64,000 nucleotides of DNA, taken from positions 248,001-312,000 of the forward strand of contig NZ_SLYW01000005.1 in assembly GCF_004343585.1 (NCBI RefSeq). The letters are read 5' to 3'. The position numbers and the translations under genes are program-made. The DNA is from Neorhizobium sp. JUb45 (GTDB lineage Bacteria > Pseudomonadota > Alphaproteobacteria > Rhizobiales > Rhizobiaceae). The notes beneath the pieces were generated by a model. That model saw only the letters and a list, made by a program, of their open reading frames with translations, had not been told where the DNA came from and made no database searches. Below, in pieces: positions 54,616-63,737 of this stretch (position 1 is the first letter of the stretch; every line of letters begins with the position of its first letter).

Positions 54616-55806
54616 ATGGACACCAGATCGGAAACCGCCGCGCGGGTCGCAAGACCTGCGATCACCCGCGAACGCATCGGTGTCGCCCTGCTCTTTCTGG
54701 TGAACGGTTTTCTGATCGGCGCATGGGCGCCAAAAATTCCGGAATTCGCCACACGGCTCGACCTCGATGAGGCGAAACTCGGTGTCATGATCCTGCTGTT
54801 CGGCCTGGGATCGCTGGTGATGATGCCGATCGCCGGCAGCCAGATCGCCCGCTTCGGCTCCAGCACCGTCAGCCGCGTTACCGCCGTGCTGCTGACGCCC
54901 TGTCTCCTCTATCTGACCTTTGTCGGCAATGTCTGGCTGGGCGGTGTCGCAATCTTTCTTTTCGGCGGGCTGATCGGCGCCATGGATGTGGCGATGAACG
55001 CCAATGCCGTCTCGGTCGAGCGCCACATGCGCCGTGCCATCATGTCGTCCTGCCATGCCTTCTGGAGTCTCGGCGGCCTGATCGGTTCGGCCACCGGCGG
55101 TTTTCTCATCGATCACATGGGCGTCGGCGCGCATGCCGTTCTGGCAACGGTGGTGGCGGGCCTGATGGTGGCCGCCGCATGGCCGCTGGTTTTTCATGAC
55201 GCGCCGCATCCCGACGAACACAAGGAAGGCCATTCGCGCGGCCTGCCAAGATCGCCCCTGCCCTGGCTGATCGGCATTCTGGCGCTGTTCTGCATGATCC
55301 CGGAAGGCGCGATCCTCGACTGGGGCGCACTTTACCTGCGCAACGAACTCGGCGCTTCGGCTACGCTGTCAGGCTTCGCCTTTGCCGCTTTCTCGCTCAC
55401 CATGGCGGTGATGCGTTTTGCCGGAGACCTGATCCGTGACCGTTTTGGCGCGGTAAAAACGCTGCGAACCTGCGCCGCAATCGCCATAATCGGCCTGATG
55501 ATCATCGGCTTTGCCGGCAATTCGACCGTCGCCATCATCGGTTTTGCGCTGTGCGGCATCGGCATTTCCAACATCGTGCCGATCGCCTTTTCCGCTGCCG
55601 GCAACCTTCCGGGCATGGCGCCGGGCGTTGGCCTGTCGATCGTCACCACGATGGGATATTCCGGCATTCTGGTTGCCCCATCTGCCATCGGTTTCATTGC
55701 TCGCCACACAGGGCTCGGCATCATTTTTGTCGGACTTTCGGTGCTGATCGTCATCGCCATGGCGTTTTCATCGCTTGCCCGCCATGCGGATAACGCACAT
55801 CATTGA
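54616..55806 (+). CDS. Major facilitator superfamily transporter
   Basis: A 396-residue protein with about twelve membrane segments. Early features are RIGVALLFLVNGFLIGAWAPKIPEFATRL and the loop GSQIARFGSSTVSRV; the middle carries SSCHAFWSLGGLIGSATGGF and the second half EGAILDWGALYLRNELGASATLSGFAF, RFAGDLIRDRFGAVKTLR. The form resembles the MFS group related to fucose/sugar permeases and YbjJ-type carriers, with substrate unknown. The ATG at 54616 follows GGAGGA. Confidence 0.88.
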   Translation: MDTRSETAARVARPAITRERIGVALLFLVNGFLIGAWAPKIPEFATRLDLDEAKLGVMILLFGLGSLVMMPIAGSQIARFGSSTVSRVTAVLLTPCLLYLTFVGNVWLGGVAIFLFGGLIGAMDVAMNANAVSVERHMRRAIMSSCHAFWSLGGLIGSATGGFLIDHMGVGAHAVLATVVAGLMVAAAWPLVFHDAPHPDEHKEGHSRGLPRSPLPWLIGILALFCMIPEGAILDWGALYLRNELGASATLSGFAFAAFSLTMAVMRFAGDLIRDRFGAVKTLRTCAAIAIIGLMIIGFAGNSTVAIIGFALCGIGISNIVPIAFSAAGNLPGMAPGVGLSIVTTMGYSGILVAPSAIGFIARHTGLGIIFVGLSVLIVIAMAFSSLARHADNAHH

Positions 55807-55924
55807 CGCGACACGAAGGCTCGCCGAAAGAGGCTGAACGAGGTAAAGTGACGCGCCCGCAGGTTGACAAGGCGCATGCCATGATCCACCTGAATGGTCC
55901 AACAGCCAAGTACCGAGACGTTTG

Positions 55925-57175
55925 ATGTCCTCACCCATCGATTTTGATCCAAAACCCCGTCGCGCCACTGTTGCCGTCGATGTCGGTGGCGTGATCGTCG
56001 GCGGCGGCGCGCCCGTTGTCGTGCAGTCCATGACCAATACCGACACGGCCGATGTCGATGCGACGGTCGCGCAGGTCGCGGCCCTCTTCAAGGCCGGCTC
56101 GGAAATGGTGCGTATCACCGTCGATCGCGACGAAAGCGCTGCCGCCGTGCCCAAAGTGCGCGAGCGCCTGTTGCGTCTGGGCCTGGACGTGCCTTTGATC
56201 GGCGATTTTCACTATATCGGCCACAAGCTGCTGGCCGACCATCCGGCCTGCGCCGAGGCACTGGCAAAGTACCGCATTAATCCGGGCAATGTCGGCTTCA
56301 AGGACAAGAAGGACAAGCAGTTCGGCGACATCATCGAGATGGCGATCCGCTACGACAAGCCGGTGCGCATCGGCGTCAACTGGGGCTCGCTCGATCAGGA
56401 TCTGCTGACCACGCTGATGGACCGCAATTCCGAGCAGGGATCGCCGCTGTCGGCCCGTCAGGTCATGCATGAGGCGATCGTGCAGTCGGCACTGATCTCT
56501 GCCGAACTTGCAGAATCGATCGGCCTGCCGCGCAACCGCATAATCCTGTCTGCCAAGGTCAGCCAGGTGCAGGATCTGATCGCCTGTTATTCGATGCTGG
56601 CCGAACGGTCCAACCATGCCCTGCATCTCGGCCTCACCGAGGCCGGCATGGGCTCCAAGGGCATCGTCGCCTCATCGGCTGCCATGGGTTACGTCCTGCA
56701 GCACGGTATCGGCGACACCATTCGCGTATCCCTGACGCCGGAGCCGAACGGCGATCGCACCAAGGAAGTGCAGGTTGCCCAGGAAATCCTGCAGGTCATG
56801 GGTTTCCGCCAGTTCATTCCGGTCGTGGCCGCGTGTCCCGGCTGCGGTCGCACCACTTCGACCGTGTTTCAGGAACTCGCCCAGAACATCCAGAACGACA
56901 TCCGCAAGAACATGCCGATCTGGCGTGAAAAATATCCGGGTGTCGAGGCGCTGAACGTCGCGGTCATGGGCTGCATCGTCAACGGTCCCGGCGAAAGCAA
57001 ACATGCCGATATCGGCATCTCGCTGCCCGGCACCGGCGAAACGCCGGCCGCCCCGATCTTCATCGACGGCAAGAAAGCGATGACGCTGCGCGGCCCCAAT
57101 ATCGCCGCCGATTTCGAAAAGCTGGTGATCGAGTATATCGAGAACCGTTTTGGTCAGAAGACGGCCGCCGAATAA
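55925..57175 (+). CDS. ispG: 4-hydroxy-3-methylbut-2-enyl diphosphate synthase IspG
   Basis: IspG catalyses the penultimate step of the MEP isoprenoid pathway with a 4Fe-4S cluster. The 416-residue protein has the TIM-barrel part ([58 protein letters not shown]) and the cluster-binding domain with [15 protein letters not shown] and [12 protein letters not shown] providing three Cys ligands. It starts at the ATG at 55925 rather than the TTG just before it. Together with ispA at 60 kb this gives two isoprenoid genes in the window. Confidence 0.96.
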   Translation: MSSPIDFDPKPRRATVAVDVGGVIVGGGAPVVVQSMTNTDTADVDATVAQVAALFKAGSEMVRITVDRDESAAAVPKVRERLLRLGLDVPLIGDFHYIGHKLLADHPACAEALAKYRINPGNVGFKDKKDKQFGDIIEMAIRYDKPVRIGVNWGSLDQDLLTTLMDRNSEQGSPLSARQVMHEAIVQSALISAELAESIGLPRNRIILSAKVSQVQDLIACYSMLAERSNHALHLGLTEAGMGSKGIVASSAAMGYVLQHGIGDTIRVSLTPEPNGDRTKEVQVAQEILQVMGFRQFIPVVAACPGCGRTTSTVFQELAQNIQNDIRKNMPIWREKYPGVEALNVAVMGCIVNGPGESKHADIGISLPGTGETPAAPIFIDGKKAMTLRGPNIAADFEKLVIEYIENRFGQKTAAE

Positions 57176-57208
57176 GCCGTCCCGAACCACCTCGTAAAGC
57201 TGGCGGGC

Positions 57209-57808
57209 TCATGCTTCCGCCAGCGCCTTTGCCAGCATGGCCTGCGCCGACCAGCGCACGATCTCCTCTCCCCTTTCGATATCCACGCCGCAGACATCGC
57301 GCAGCACGACCATCGCCTCTATGCCCGTCAGCAAGGAGAGGCCGGCGAGCAGTTTTTCCATGGCCGGCCCGGACAGGTTGGTTTCGATCGGTTTCAACGC
57401 CTCCGCAAGCCAGGGCACACGACGCCCCGTGCGCTGGACCTGATCACCGGTGACGGCGGATGCCAGAAAGGCGCGAAACACGCTCTCGTTTTCCGCGACC
57501 ATGCGAAAGATCTGGCGGACCATTTCGTCCAGCCTCTGCTCCACCGTTCCCGAGCGCGCCATATCTTCCGACAGGTGGACACTTTCGGCCACCGCATCCA
57601 GTGCCGCTTCGCGCACCATGTCATCCGGCTTGGAGAAATAACGATAGGCCGTGGCTCGTGAAATGCCCGAGGCATCCGCCACGTCGGCCACCGAAAACGA
57701 AGCTCCCTGCTCGATCATCGAACGTGCCGTTTTCAGCAACTCGGCCCGCGTTCTCTTCTTCTGGTTGGTCCTCTCGAACTTGCCTTCGCGCAATACTTGA
57801 CGGGTCAT
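57209..57808 (-). CDS. TetR-family transcriptional repressor
   Basis: A 199-residue regulator. The N-terminal helix-turn-helix is clear (KTARSMIEQGASFSVADVADASGISRATAYRYFSKPDDMV); the remaining residues form the ligand-binding, dimerising helices, with no motif that tells the inducer. AGGA lies six bases before the ATG at 57808; another ATG directly precedes it. It is divergent from a cupin gene, and a palindrome lies between them, so autoregulation together with control of the cupin gene is likely. Confidence 0.92.
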   Translation of the reverse strand: MTRQVLREGKFERTNQKKRTRAELLKTARSMIEQGASFSVADVADASGISRATAYRYFSKPDDMVREAALDAVAESVHLSEDMARSGTVEQRLDEMVRQIFRMVAENESVFRAFLASAVTGDQVQRTGRRVPWLAEALKPIETNLSGPAMEKLLAGLSLLTGIEAMVVLRDVCGVDIERGEEIVRWSAQAMLAKALAEA

Positions 57809-57820
57809 CATAATTCCTTT

Positions 57821-57838
57821 ATGAGAAATTAGTCTCAT
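57821..57838. promoter_or_regulatory. Palindromic operator between tetR-type and cupin genes
   Basis: ATGAGA and TCTCAT arms form a perfect inverted repeat with a six-base spacer, extended outward by a near-match TAA/TTA. It lies 13 bases before the repressor ATG and 45 before the cupin ATG, the right place to block both transcripts. Confidence 0.7.
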
Positions 57839-57882
57839 TAAGAGGCAATCGTATCACAAACCAAACAGAGGACAAGACGACA

Positions 57883-58359
57883 ATGACCTCAAGGGTCAAT
57901 TCAACGGAAGCCGGCCCGATGACCGTGCACTTTCTCGGCAACCTGCTGACCTTCCATATCCGCAGCGCCGCAACCGACGACAGGTTCACCCTGATCGAAA
58001 ACCGCACGGCTCCCGGCCAGGGATCGCCAATGCACCGTCAGGCGGATGACGAAGCTTTTTACGTGCTGGAAGGCGAATACGAATTTTTCCTGGATGGCGC
58101 ATGGCAGCGCAAAGGTCCGGGTGAAGCCGTGCATATCGTGCCGGGCACCGTTCATGCCTTCCGCAATCCGGGCAAGACCGATGCGCGCATGCTGATCATC
58201 AATTCGCCCGGCAGCCTGCACGAAGCCTTTTTCGTCGATGTCGGCGAAAAAACCGACCTGTATCAGGCCAGTTTTCCGCCGATGACACAGCCGGACGTGC
58301 CGGCAATCGTTGCCAGCGGATTGCGCAACCGCATCGAAATTCTTCCGCCGGCCGCATGA
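57883..58359 (+). CDS. Cupin-domain protein
   Basis: A 158-residue single cupin barrel. Motif 1 is GSPMHRQADDEAFYVLEGEYEF and motif 2 PGTVHAFRNPG. The usual HxH of motif 1 reads His-Arg-Gln, so one metal ligand is replaced; Glu and the motif-2 His are kept. Such changes occur in quercetinase-like and non-catalytic cupins. It is divergent from the TetR gene with a shared operator, suggesting a small induced detoxification or catabolic function, but the substrate is unknown. Confidence 0.87.
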   Translation: MTSRVNSTEAGPMTVHFLGNLLTFHIRSAATDDRFTLIENRTAPGQGSPMHRQADDEAFYVLEGEYEFFLDGAWQRKGPGEAVHIVPGTVHAFRNPGKTDARMLIINSPGSLHEAFFVDVGEKTDLYQASFPPMTQPDVPAIVASGLRNRIEILPPAA

Positions 58360-58483
58360 GGCTCAAGCGGGTGATGCAGGATCCTCGTCGGTGGCCAACG
58401 GCGAGGTGAATGCCATTATTCCTCGTTTCGCCGCATTTTGTGGTAAAGGGAAACCATCTCAGACGACGGGGACAACGATTCGA

Positions 58484-59143
58484 ATGCTGAAGAAGTTTGC
58501 CATCGCCGCGCTTGCCGCGACGTTTCTATCCGCCTGCACCACCACCGACCCGTATACGGGTGAGCAAAAGACGTCGAACATGGCGGGTGGCGCTGCCATC
58601 GGTGCCGGTCTTGGCGCGCTTGGCGGCCTCGTGGTCGGCGGCGGCAACAAGGGCCGCAATGCGCTGATCGGCGCTGCCATCGGCGGTCTCGCCGGCGGTG
58701 CGATCGGCAATTACATGGACAATCAGGAAGCCGAACTGCGCCGCGAGCTGCAGGGCACCGGCGTGTCGGTTACCCGTCAGGGCGACCGCATCATCCTCAA
58801 CATGCCGTCCAACATCACCTTCGCCACCGATCAGGATCAGGTCATCCCGCCCTTCTACCGGACGCTGGATTCGGTCGCGATCGTGCTCAACAAGTTCGGC
58901 AAGACCTATATCGACGTCAACGGCCACACGGACTCCACCGGCAGCCTGCAGCATAACCAGGGCCTCTCGGAACGCCGAGCCGCTTCCGTCGCTAACTATC
59001 TCGGCGGCCGTGGCATCGACCAGCGCCGCATCTCGACCATGGGCTTTGGCCCATCGCAGCCGGTGGCTTCCAACGCCACGCCGGACGGCCGCGCGCAAAA
59101 CCGCCGCGTCGAAGTGGCGATCGCACCGATCGAACAGAACTGA
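58484..59143 (+). CDS. OmpA-family lipoprotein with glycine-zipper region
   Basis: A 219-residue outer-membrane lipoprotein. The signal ends in the lipobox LSAC (Cys about residue 18); next is a Gly-rich zipper (GGAAIGAGLGALGGLVVGGG and IGAAIGGLAGGAIGNYM), then the C-terminal OmpA domain that binds peptidoglycan (DVNGHTDSTGSLQHNQGLSERRAASV and RRVEVAI). The start at the ATG 58484 is fixed by the signal; the open frame extends to 58310 but overlaps the cupin gene. Confidence 0.93.
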   Translation: MLKKFAIAALAATFLSACTTTDPYTGEQKTSNMAGGAAIGAGLGALGGLVVGGGNKGRNALIGAAIGGLAGGAIGNYMDNQEAELRRELQGTGVSVTRQGDRIILNMPSNITFATDQDQVIPPFYRTLDSVAIVLNKFGKTYIDVNGHTDSTGSLQHNQGLSERRAASVANYLGGRGIDQRRISTMGFGPSQPVASNATPDGRAQNRRVEVAIAPIEQN

Positions 59144-59173
59144 TCGCCTGACGCCATTCAGGCAGACATCGCG

Positions 59174-59214
59174 CAGCCTCGCATTCTTCCGGAATGCGGG
59201 GCTGTTTTCGTATG
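59174..59214 (+). terminator. Intrinsic terminator after the OmpA lipoprotein gene
   Basis: AGCCTCGCATTC and GAATGCGGGGCT form a long stem with one mismatch, followed by GTTTTCGT, about 30 bases after the stop. Confidence 0.75.
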
Positions 59215-59223
59215 CGGCAGGTG

Positions 59224-59865
59224 TCAGATACGGCTGGTCAGCAGCTTTATGCCGGCAATGCTGTAAAACACCGCCATCGTGCCCTCGATCCAGCGGCGGG
59301 CGGACTTGTAGACGCGCAGCGCATGCCGCGTCGAAAACAGCAGCGCATAGCCCATGAAGATGACAAAACTCGATGTGCTGAAGATGCCGAGCATCAGCAG
59401 AACCATGGATGGCGGCGCATCGGCCGGAAGGCCCAGCGACATGATTGCCAACCAGCCGAAAATCGCCTTCGGATTAGTGATGTGGATGGCATAACCGCGC
59501 AGCCAGAGCTGCCTTGCCGTATAATCTGTTCGAGTGGCGCCGCCCACCAGCCCCGCATCTGCCGTGCGGGCAGATTTATAAGCCTTCCAGGCGAGATAGA
59601 TGAGGTAAAGGCCGCCGACGATCTTGATGATTTCCAGTGCGAAAGCATAGGTCCGCAGCAGCGCCGCCAGACCAAGAGCTGCCGAAACACCCCATGTCAG
59701 CGAACCGCAGAAAATGCCGAGCGCAATGATGAGGCCGGCTCGCCTCCCCTGCGAAATCGCTGTTCCCATGATCGCGAAATTGGCCGGGCCGGGGCTGAGA
59801 ACCGTAATGAGATAGGCCATATAGGCCGGCCAGATCACGGGCAGATAGCTGAAAACGTCCGGCAT
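59224..59865 (-). CDS. LysE/RhtB-family exporter
   Basis: A 213-residue membrane protein with about six segments. Family signatures are TVLSPGPANFAIMGTAISQGRRAGLIIALGI near the N terminus and LYLIYLAWKAYKSART with the C-terminal ITNPKAIFGWLAIMSLG. Members export amino acids or homoserine lactones; substrate is not predictable. The ATG at 59865 follows AGAGGA; the frame is open to 60033 but that part overlaps ispA. Confidence 0.9.
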   Translation of the reverse strand: MPDVFSYLPVIWPAYMAYLITVLSPGPANFAIMGTAISQGRRAGLIIALGIFCGSLTWGVSAALGLAALLRTYAFALEIIKIVGGLYLIYLAWKAYKSARTADAGLVGGATRTDYTARQLWLRGYAIHITNPKAIFGWLAIMSLGLPADAPPSMVLLMLGIFSTSSFVIFMGYALLFSTRHALRVYKSARRWIEGTMAVFYSIAGIKLLTSRI

Positions 59866-59912
59866 GCGATCCTCTCCCGAAAAGTCCGGAATGCCAGATG
59901 GATCCGAACCCG

Positions 59913-60839
59913 TTAGCTTTTGCGGTCGGCGATGAAACGCGCCGCCTCGCGCAATATGGCAGCCTTTTCGCCATAGGGCGAGAGCAGGTTTTCGGCCTCG
60001 GCCACCAGCGCATCCAGCCGCTTTTCCGCCCATTCCATACCGTTGAGGGCAACTAGCGTGCCTTTGCCGCGGCCGGCATCCTTGCCTGTTGCCTTGCCGA
60101 GCGTAGCGGCATCCGAGGTGATGTCGAGCAGGTCGTCGGCGAGCTGGAAGGCCAGCCCGATGGTTTCGCCGAATGTGCGCAGCGTTTGCCGATCGGTCTC
60201 GCTGGCGCCGGCGGCAATCGCACCGGCCTCGCAGGCAAACCGCAAAAGCGCGCCGGTCTTCATCGCCTGAAGGGTGACAATGCCCGCTTCATTGGGCTGG
60301 CTCTTTTCCGCCTCGATGTCGAGCACCTGGCCGCCGACCATGCCGCCCATGCCGGCGGCGCGCGACAGCGCCAGCACGAGTTGGATCTTCTGGCTGTCGG
60401 AAAGATCGGTTTCCGATGCCGCGATGATATCGAAAGCGTAGGTCAAAAGCGCATCACCGGCGAGGATAGCGGTCGCCTCGTCATAGGCCTTGTGCACCGT
60501 CGGCTGGCCGCGGCGCAAATCGTCGTCATCCATGGCCGGCAGGTCATCGTGGATCAGCGAATAACAATGCAGGCATTCCAGCGCCACGCCGACCCGCAGA
60601 GCCGCGGAAGCGTTACCACCAAGCATGGCCGCAGTCTCGCGCACCAGAAACGGTCGCAGGCGCTTGCCGCCGTTCAGTGTGCCGTGGCGCATGGCTGCCA
60701 GCAGGCGCGGCGGCCGTGCCGTCTCGTCCTTGAGGGCCGCATCGTCCAGCATGGCAACGAGGGCAGCCTGCGTTTGCGCAGCGCTGTCGCGCAGGCGTGT
60801 TTCGAAGGCGTAATCGGAAGGGCTGGCTTCTGTCGTCAT
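59913..60839 (-). CDS. ispA: Farnesyl/geranylgeranyl-type polyprenyl diphosphate synthase
   Basis: A short-chain trans-prenyltransferase of 308 residues. The first Asp-rich motif is [20 protein letters not shown] and the second [11 protein letters not shown], with [10 protein letters not shown] near the N terminus. The residues just before the first motif ([13 protein letters not shown]) fit a farnesyl diphosphate synthase of the bacterial IspA type. It lies 47 bases upstream of the LysE-type gene on the same strand. Confidence 0.93.
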   Translation of the reverse strand: MTTEASPSDYAFETRLRDSAAQTQAALVAMLDDAALKDETARPPRLLAAMRHGTLNGGKRLRPFLVRETAAMLGGNASAALRVGVALECLHCYSLIHDDLPAMDDDDLRRGQPTVHKAYDEATAILAGDALLTYAFDIIAASETDLSDSQKIQLVLALSRAAGMGGMVGGQVLDIEAEKSQPNEAGIVTLQAMKTGALLRFACEAGAIAAGASETDRQTLRTFGETIGLAFQLADDLLDITSDAATLGKATGKDAGRGKGTLVALNGMEWAEKRLDALVAEAENLLSPYGEKAAILREAARFIADRKS

Positions 60840-60970
60840 GGCCGCTATCTGACATGAGGCAAAAGCGCTGGCAATGTCATATTCCGATCACCGTTAGTTT
60901 TACGGGCATGACCGGGCCAGGCGGCTGGTTTTTGGCCGGTTTGAACGCTAGAACGGGCGAGAGGCGACAA

Positions 60971-61735
60971 ATGAGTGCGATCTTGGACATAAGCCCGGCC
61001 GAGCAGCATAATACGGAAGAGGAGCAGCCCGTGGCGCGATCCCGTCACAGGCGGATGCTTTCCAACCCGATTGTCCGGCGTGTGGTTCTCACCATCGCGG
61101 TACTTCTGATCCTCCCCTATTTTCTCGTCGTTCTCTACGCCATCCCGTTCATCCGACCGATCTCGACGCTGATGATCGCCGATCTGGCGCTGTTGCGTGG
61201 ATATGACCGGCAATGGACATCGTTCGAGGATATTTCCCCGGCACTGGTGCGCTCGGTGATGATGTCCGAAGATGGCCAGTTCTGCGCCCATGGCGGTGTC
61301 GACTGGAACCAGATGCGTGGCGTCGTGCAGGATGCGCTGGACGGTGAATCCACCCGCGGCGCCAGTACGATCCCCATGCAGACGGTGAAAAACCTGTTCC
61401 TGTGGAACGGCCGCTCCTTCCTGCGCAAGGGACTGGAGCTGCCGCTTGCCCTATGGGCCGATTTCGTCTGGTCGAAAGAGCGGATGATGGAAATCTATCT
61501 GAACGTCGCCGAAATGGGGCCGCAGACCTATGGCGCCGGTGCCGCCGCTCAGCGACATTTCAAAACCTCGGCGTCGAAACTCAACCGCCGTCAGGCAGCC
61601 CTGCTCGCCGTCTCGCTCCCCAATCCGATCACCCGCGTCGCCAGCAAGCCCGGCCGCGGCATGCAGCGCCTCGCGTCCCTCGTCGAGCGCCGGGCACAGG
61701 GTGCAGGCGATTACATCACCTGTCTTTATCGATAG
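60971..61735 (+). CDS. mtgA: Monofunctional peptidoglycan glycosyltransferase MtgA
   Basis: MtgA polymerises lipid II into glycan strands. The 254-residue protein has a cytoplasmic tail, one membrane segment ([24 protein letters not shown]) and the GT51 domain: the catalytic Glu in [56 protein letters not shown] and [12 protein letters not shown]. The ATG at 60971 follows GAGGCG; the longer open frame overlaps ispA on the other strand. Confidence 0.94.
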   Translation: MSAILDISPAEQHNTEEEQPVARSRHRRMLSNPIVRRVVLTIAVLLILPYFLVVLYAIPFIRPISTLMIADLALLRGYDRQWTSFEDISPALVRSVMMSEDGQFCAHGGVDWNQMRGVVQDALDGESTRGASTIPMQTVKNLFLWNGRSFLRKGLELPLALWADFVWSKERMMEIYLNVAEMGPQTYGAGAAAQRHFKTSASKLNRRQAALLAVSLPNPITRVASKPGRGMQRLASLVERRAQGAGDYITCLYR

Positions 61736-61810
61736 GTTTCCCGAATTTCATTGGTCACCAATACAACCTACGGCTAGGTTGCGGACCTGTGGCAAACGGG
61801 AGATCCGAGC

Positions 61811-62470
61811 ATGGACGCGCTGACGCTTTATATCGGCAACAAGAACTATTCCTCCTGGTCCTTTCGCCCGTGGATTGCACTCACGGCCTTTGACGTGCCG
61901 TTCGAGGAAGTGCTGATCCCGTTTGATTTCCCGGCTGGAAACCCGCGATTTGCCGAAATCTCGCCGTCAGCCAAACTGCCCGTCCTGCACCACGGCAGGC
62001 TGCGCATCTGGGAATCACTGGCAATCATCGAATATGTCGCCGAACTCTTTCCCGAAAAGCATTTCTGGCCGGAAGATCCCGGTGACCGGGCAATGGCCCG
62101 CGCCATCTCGCTGGAGATGATCGCCGGCTTCCGTGGCCTGCGCAACGCCTGCCCGATGAACATGCGCCGCCCCCGCGCCGCACTCGATTTCGATGCCGCG
62201 ACCGCCAGCGCCGTCAAGGACGATGTGACACGCATCACCACGATCTGGCGCGAGATGCGCGAGCGTTCCGGCGGTCCCTTCCTGTTCGGCGCCTTCTCCG
62301 CCGCCGACGCCATGTACGCACCTGTCGTCAACCGCCTCGACGTCTATGACATCGCTGTTGACGCCGATGCCCAAGCCTATATGGATGCGATGAAAGCAAC
62401 GCCCGCATGGCAGAGCTGGGAGACGGCGGCCAAGGCGGAAAGCTGGATCGTTGCCGAGGACGAAGCCTGA
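61811..62470 (+). CDS. Glutathione S-transferase family protein
   Basis: A 219-residue protein with an N-terminal thioredoxin-like GST domain (TLYIGNKNYSSWSFRPWIALTAFDVPFEEV; SPSAKLPVLHHGRLRIWESLAIIEYVAEL, with the cis-Pro and the Glu-Ser glutathione-binding pair) and a helical C-terminal domain (FLFGAFSAADAMYAPVVNRLDVYDI). Ser in the NYSSWS segment is the likely activating residue. Substrate unknown. Confidence 0.92.
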   Translation: MDALTLYIGNKNYSSWSFRPWIALTAFDVPFEEVLIPFDFPAGNPRFAEISPSAKLPVLHHGRLRIWESLAIIEYVAELFPEKHFWPEDPGDRAMARAISLEMIAGFRGLRNACPMNMRRPRAALDFDAATASAVKDDVTRITTIWREMRERSGGPFLFGAFSAADAMYAPVVNRLDVYDIAVDADAQAYMDAMKATPAWQSWETAAKAESWIVAEDEA

Positions 62471-62632
62471 TTCAGGTGATTCTCAAAAATCGACTCGAAA
62501 ATGCCGGTAGGGACTGGTCAAAGGCCGATACCGCATGTATAAGCCGGCCAAATTTCCGAGTTCCAGACATGTCCATTCGGCCTGAATTCTCGGCCGGGGA
62601 TCATAGTCTGCACGTCAATTGGAGTACTTAAA

Positions 62633-62818
62633 ATGGCAGTACCGAAGAGAAAAGTTAGCCGGTCCAAGCGCGGTATGCGCCGCTCTGCTGACGCGCTCGC
62701 AACCCCGACATTCGTCGAGGACAAGAACTCCGGCGAACTTCGCCGTCCGCACCACATCGACCTGAAGACCGGCATGTACCGCGGTCGCCAGGTTCTGACG
62801 CCGAAGGAAAGCGCATAA
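62633..62818 (+). CDS. rpmF: 50S ribosomal protein L32
   Basis: A 61-residue ribosomal protein with the family start [20 protein letters not shown] and the later [22 protein letters not shown]. The zinc-binding cysteines found in some L32 proteins are absent, as is usual in alphaproteobacteria. It is monocistronic, followed by a strong terminator. Confidence 0.97.
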   Translation: MAVPKRKVSRSKRGMRRSADALATPTFVEDKNSGELRRPHHIDLKTGMYRGRQVLTPKESA

Positions 62819-62840
62819 GCGCTTTTGACGGAAGTCATTC

Positions 62841-62873
62841 AAAAAAGCCCGGTCTCGCGACCGGGCTTTTTTG
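62841..62873 (+). terminator. Intrinsic terminator after rpmF
   Basis: AAAAAAGCCCGGTC and GACCGGGCTTTTTT arms with a TCGC loop make a strong hairpin usable on both strands; it also faces the end of phaR. Confidence 0.93.
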
Positions 62874-62908
62874 TTGTCTGTGTTTGCCGAAGAAAGCTCA
62901 AGGACAGA

Positions 62909-63493
62909 TCATGTCATGCTGTCCAGACGCGTCTGCAGCGAGCGCAGCTGTTCCTTCAGCTCGTCGAGATCCTTTGCATCGGCAGGTTTGCGCGGTTCGC
63001 GCGGCGCTTCCGCCTGCGCCGTGAACGGCGTGAACATCTGCACCGCCTGACGGAACATTTCCGTATTGCGGCGCACCTGCTCTTCCATCATCTGCATCGG
63101 TGCCTGCAGGTTTTTCGTCAGTGGCGTTTCGCCGAAGGTACGCGTCATGTGCTCACGCATCTGCACCTGCTGGTCGGCAAACGTCTTCATCGAATGTTCG
63201 AGAAAGGTGGGTACCACCATCTGCATCTGATCGCCGTAATAGGAGATCAGCTGTCGCAGGAAGGATACCGGCAGAAGCGTATTGCCGGTCTTCGATTCCT
63301 GTTCGAAAATAATCTGCGTCAGGACTGAATGGGTAATATCTTCGCCGGTCTTGGCGTCCTGAACCGAGAACTCCTCACCCTTCTTGACCATCTTGGCGAG
63401 ATCTTCCAGCGTTACGTAGGTGCTGGTACCGGTGTTATAGAGGCGTCTGTTGGCATATTTCTTGATGACAACTTGGCCTTCATTCTTCGCCAT
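62909..63493 (-). CDS. phaR: Polyhydroxyalkanoate synthesis repressor PhaR
   Basis: A 194-residue regulator of polyhydroxybutyrate granule genes. The N-terminal DNA-binding PHB/PHA accumulation domain is clear (VIKKYANRRLYNTGTSTYVTLEDLAKMV and HSVLTQIIFEQESK), followed by a coiled-coil C-terminal part (LDELKEQLRSLQTRLDSM). It is divergent from phaA, the first biosynthetic gene, with 244 bases between the two starts, as in other rhizobia. Confidence 0.95.
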   Translation of the reverse strand: MAKNEGQVVIKKYANRRLYNTGTSTYVTLEDLAKMVKKGEEFSVQDAKTGEDITHSVLTQIIFEQESKTGNTLLPVSFLRQLISYYGDQMQMVVPTFLEHSMKTFADQQVQMREHMTRTFGETPLTKNLQAPMQMMEEQVRRNTEMFRQAVQMFTPFTAQAEAPREPRKPADAKDLDELKEQLRSLQTRLDSMT

Positions 63494-63737
63494 ATTCTCC
63501 TCCTCGTCCCCTTAACATCGTTCTGTTATGCGGGTTTCCTCTCCCGCGAGAACACTACGCCCAAACCGGTTGCAGTGACAATGGATTTTTGTGCGCTGCG
63601 GCGACACGCGGCCCTTCGGAAAATGCGGGCATATCAGCAGGACAGGCGTTTCACCGTGAAGGCGCGAAGCCGTTTGACTTGGCGCATGAGCTTTGCCAGT
63701 CTCGCCAAAACCATGCCGATAGCTGAGGAGATATCCC

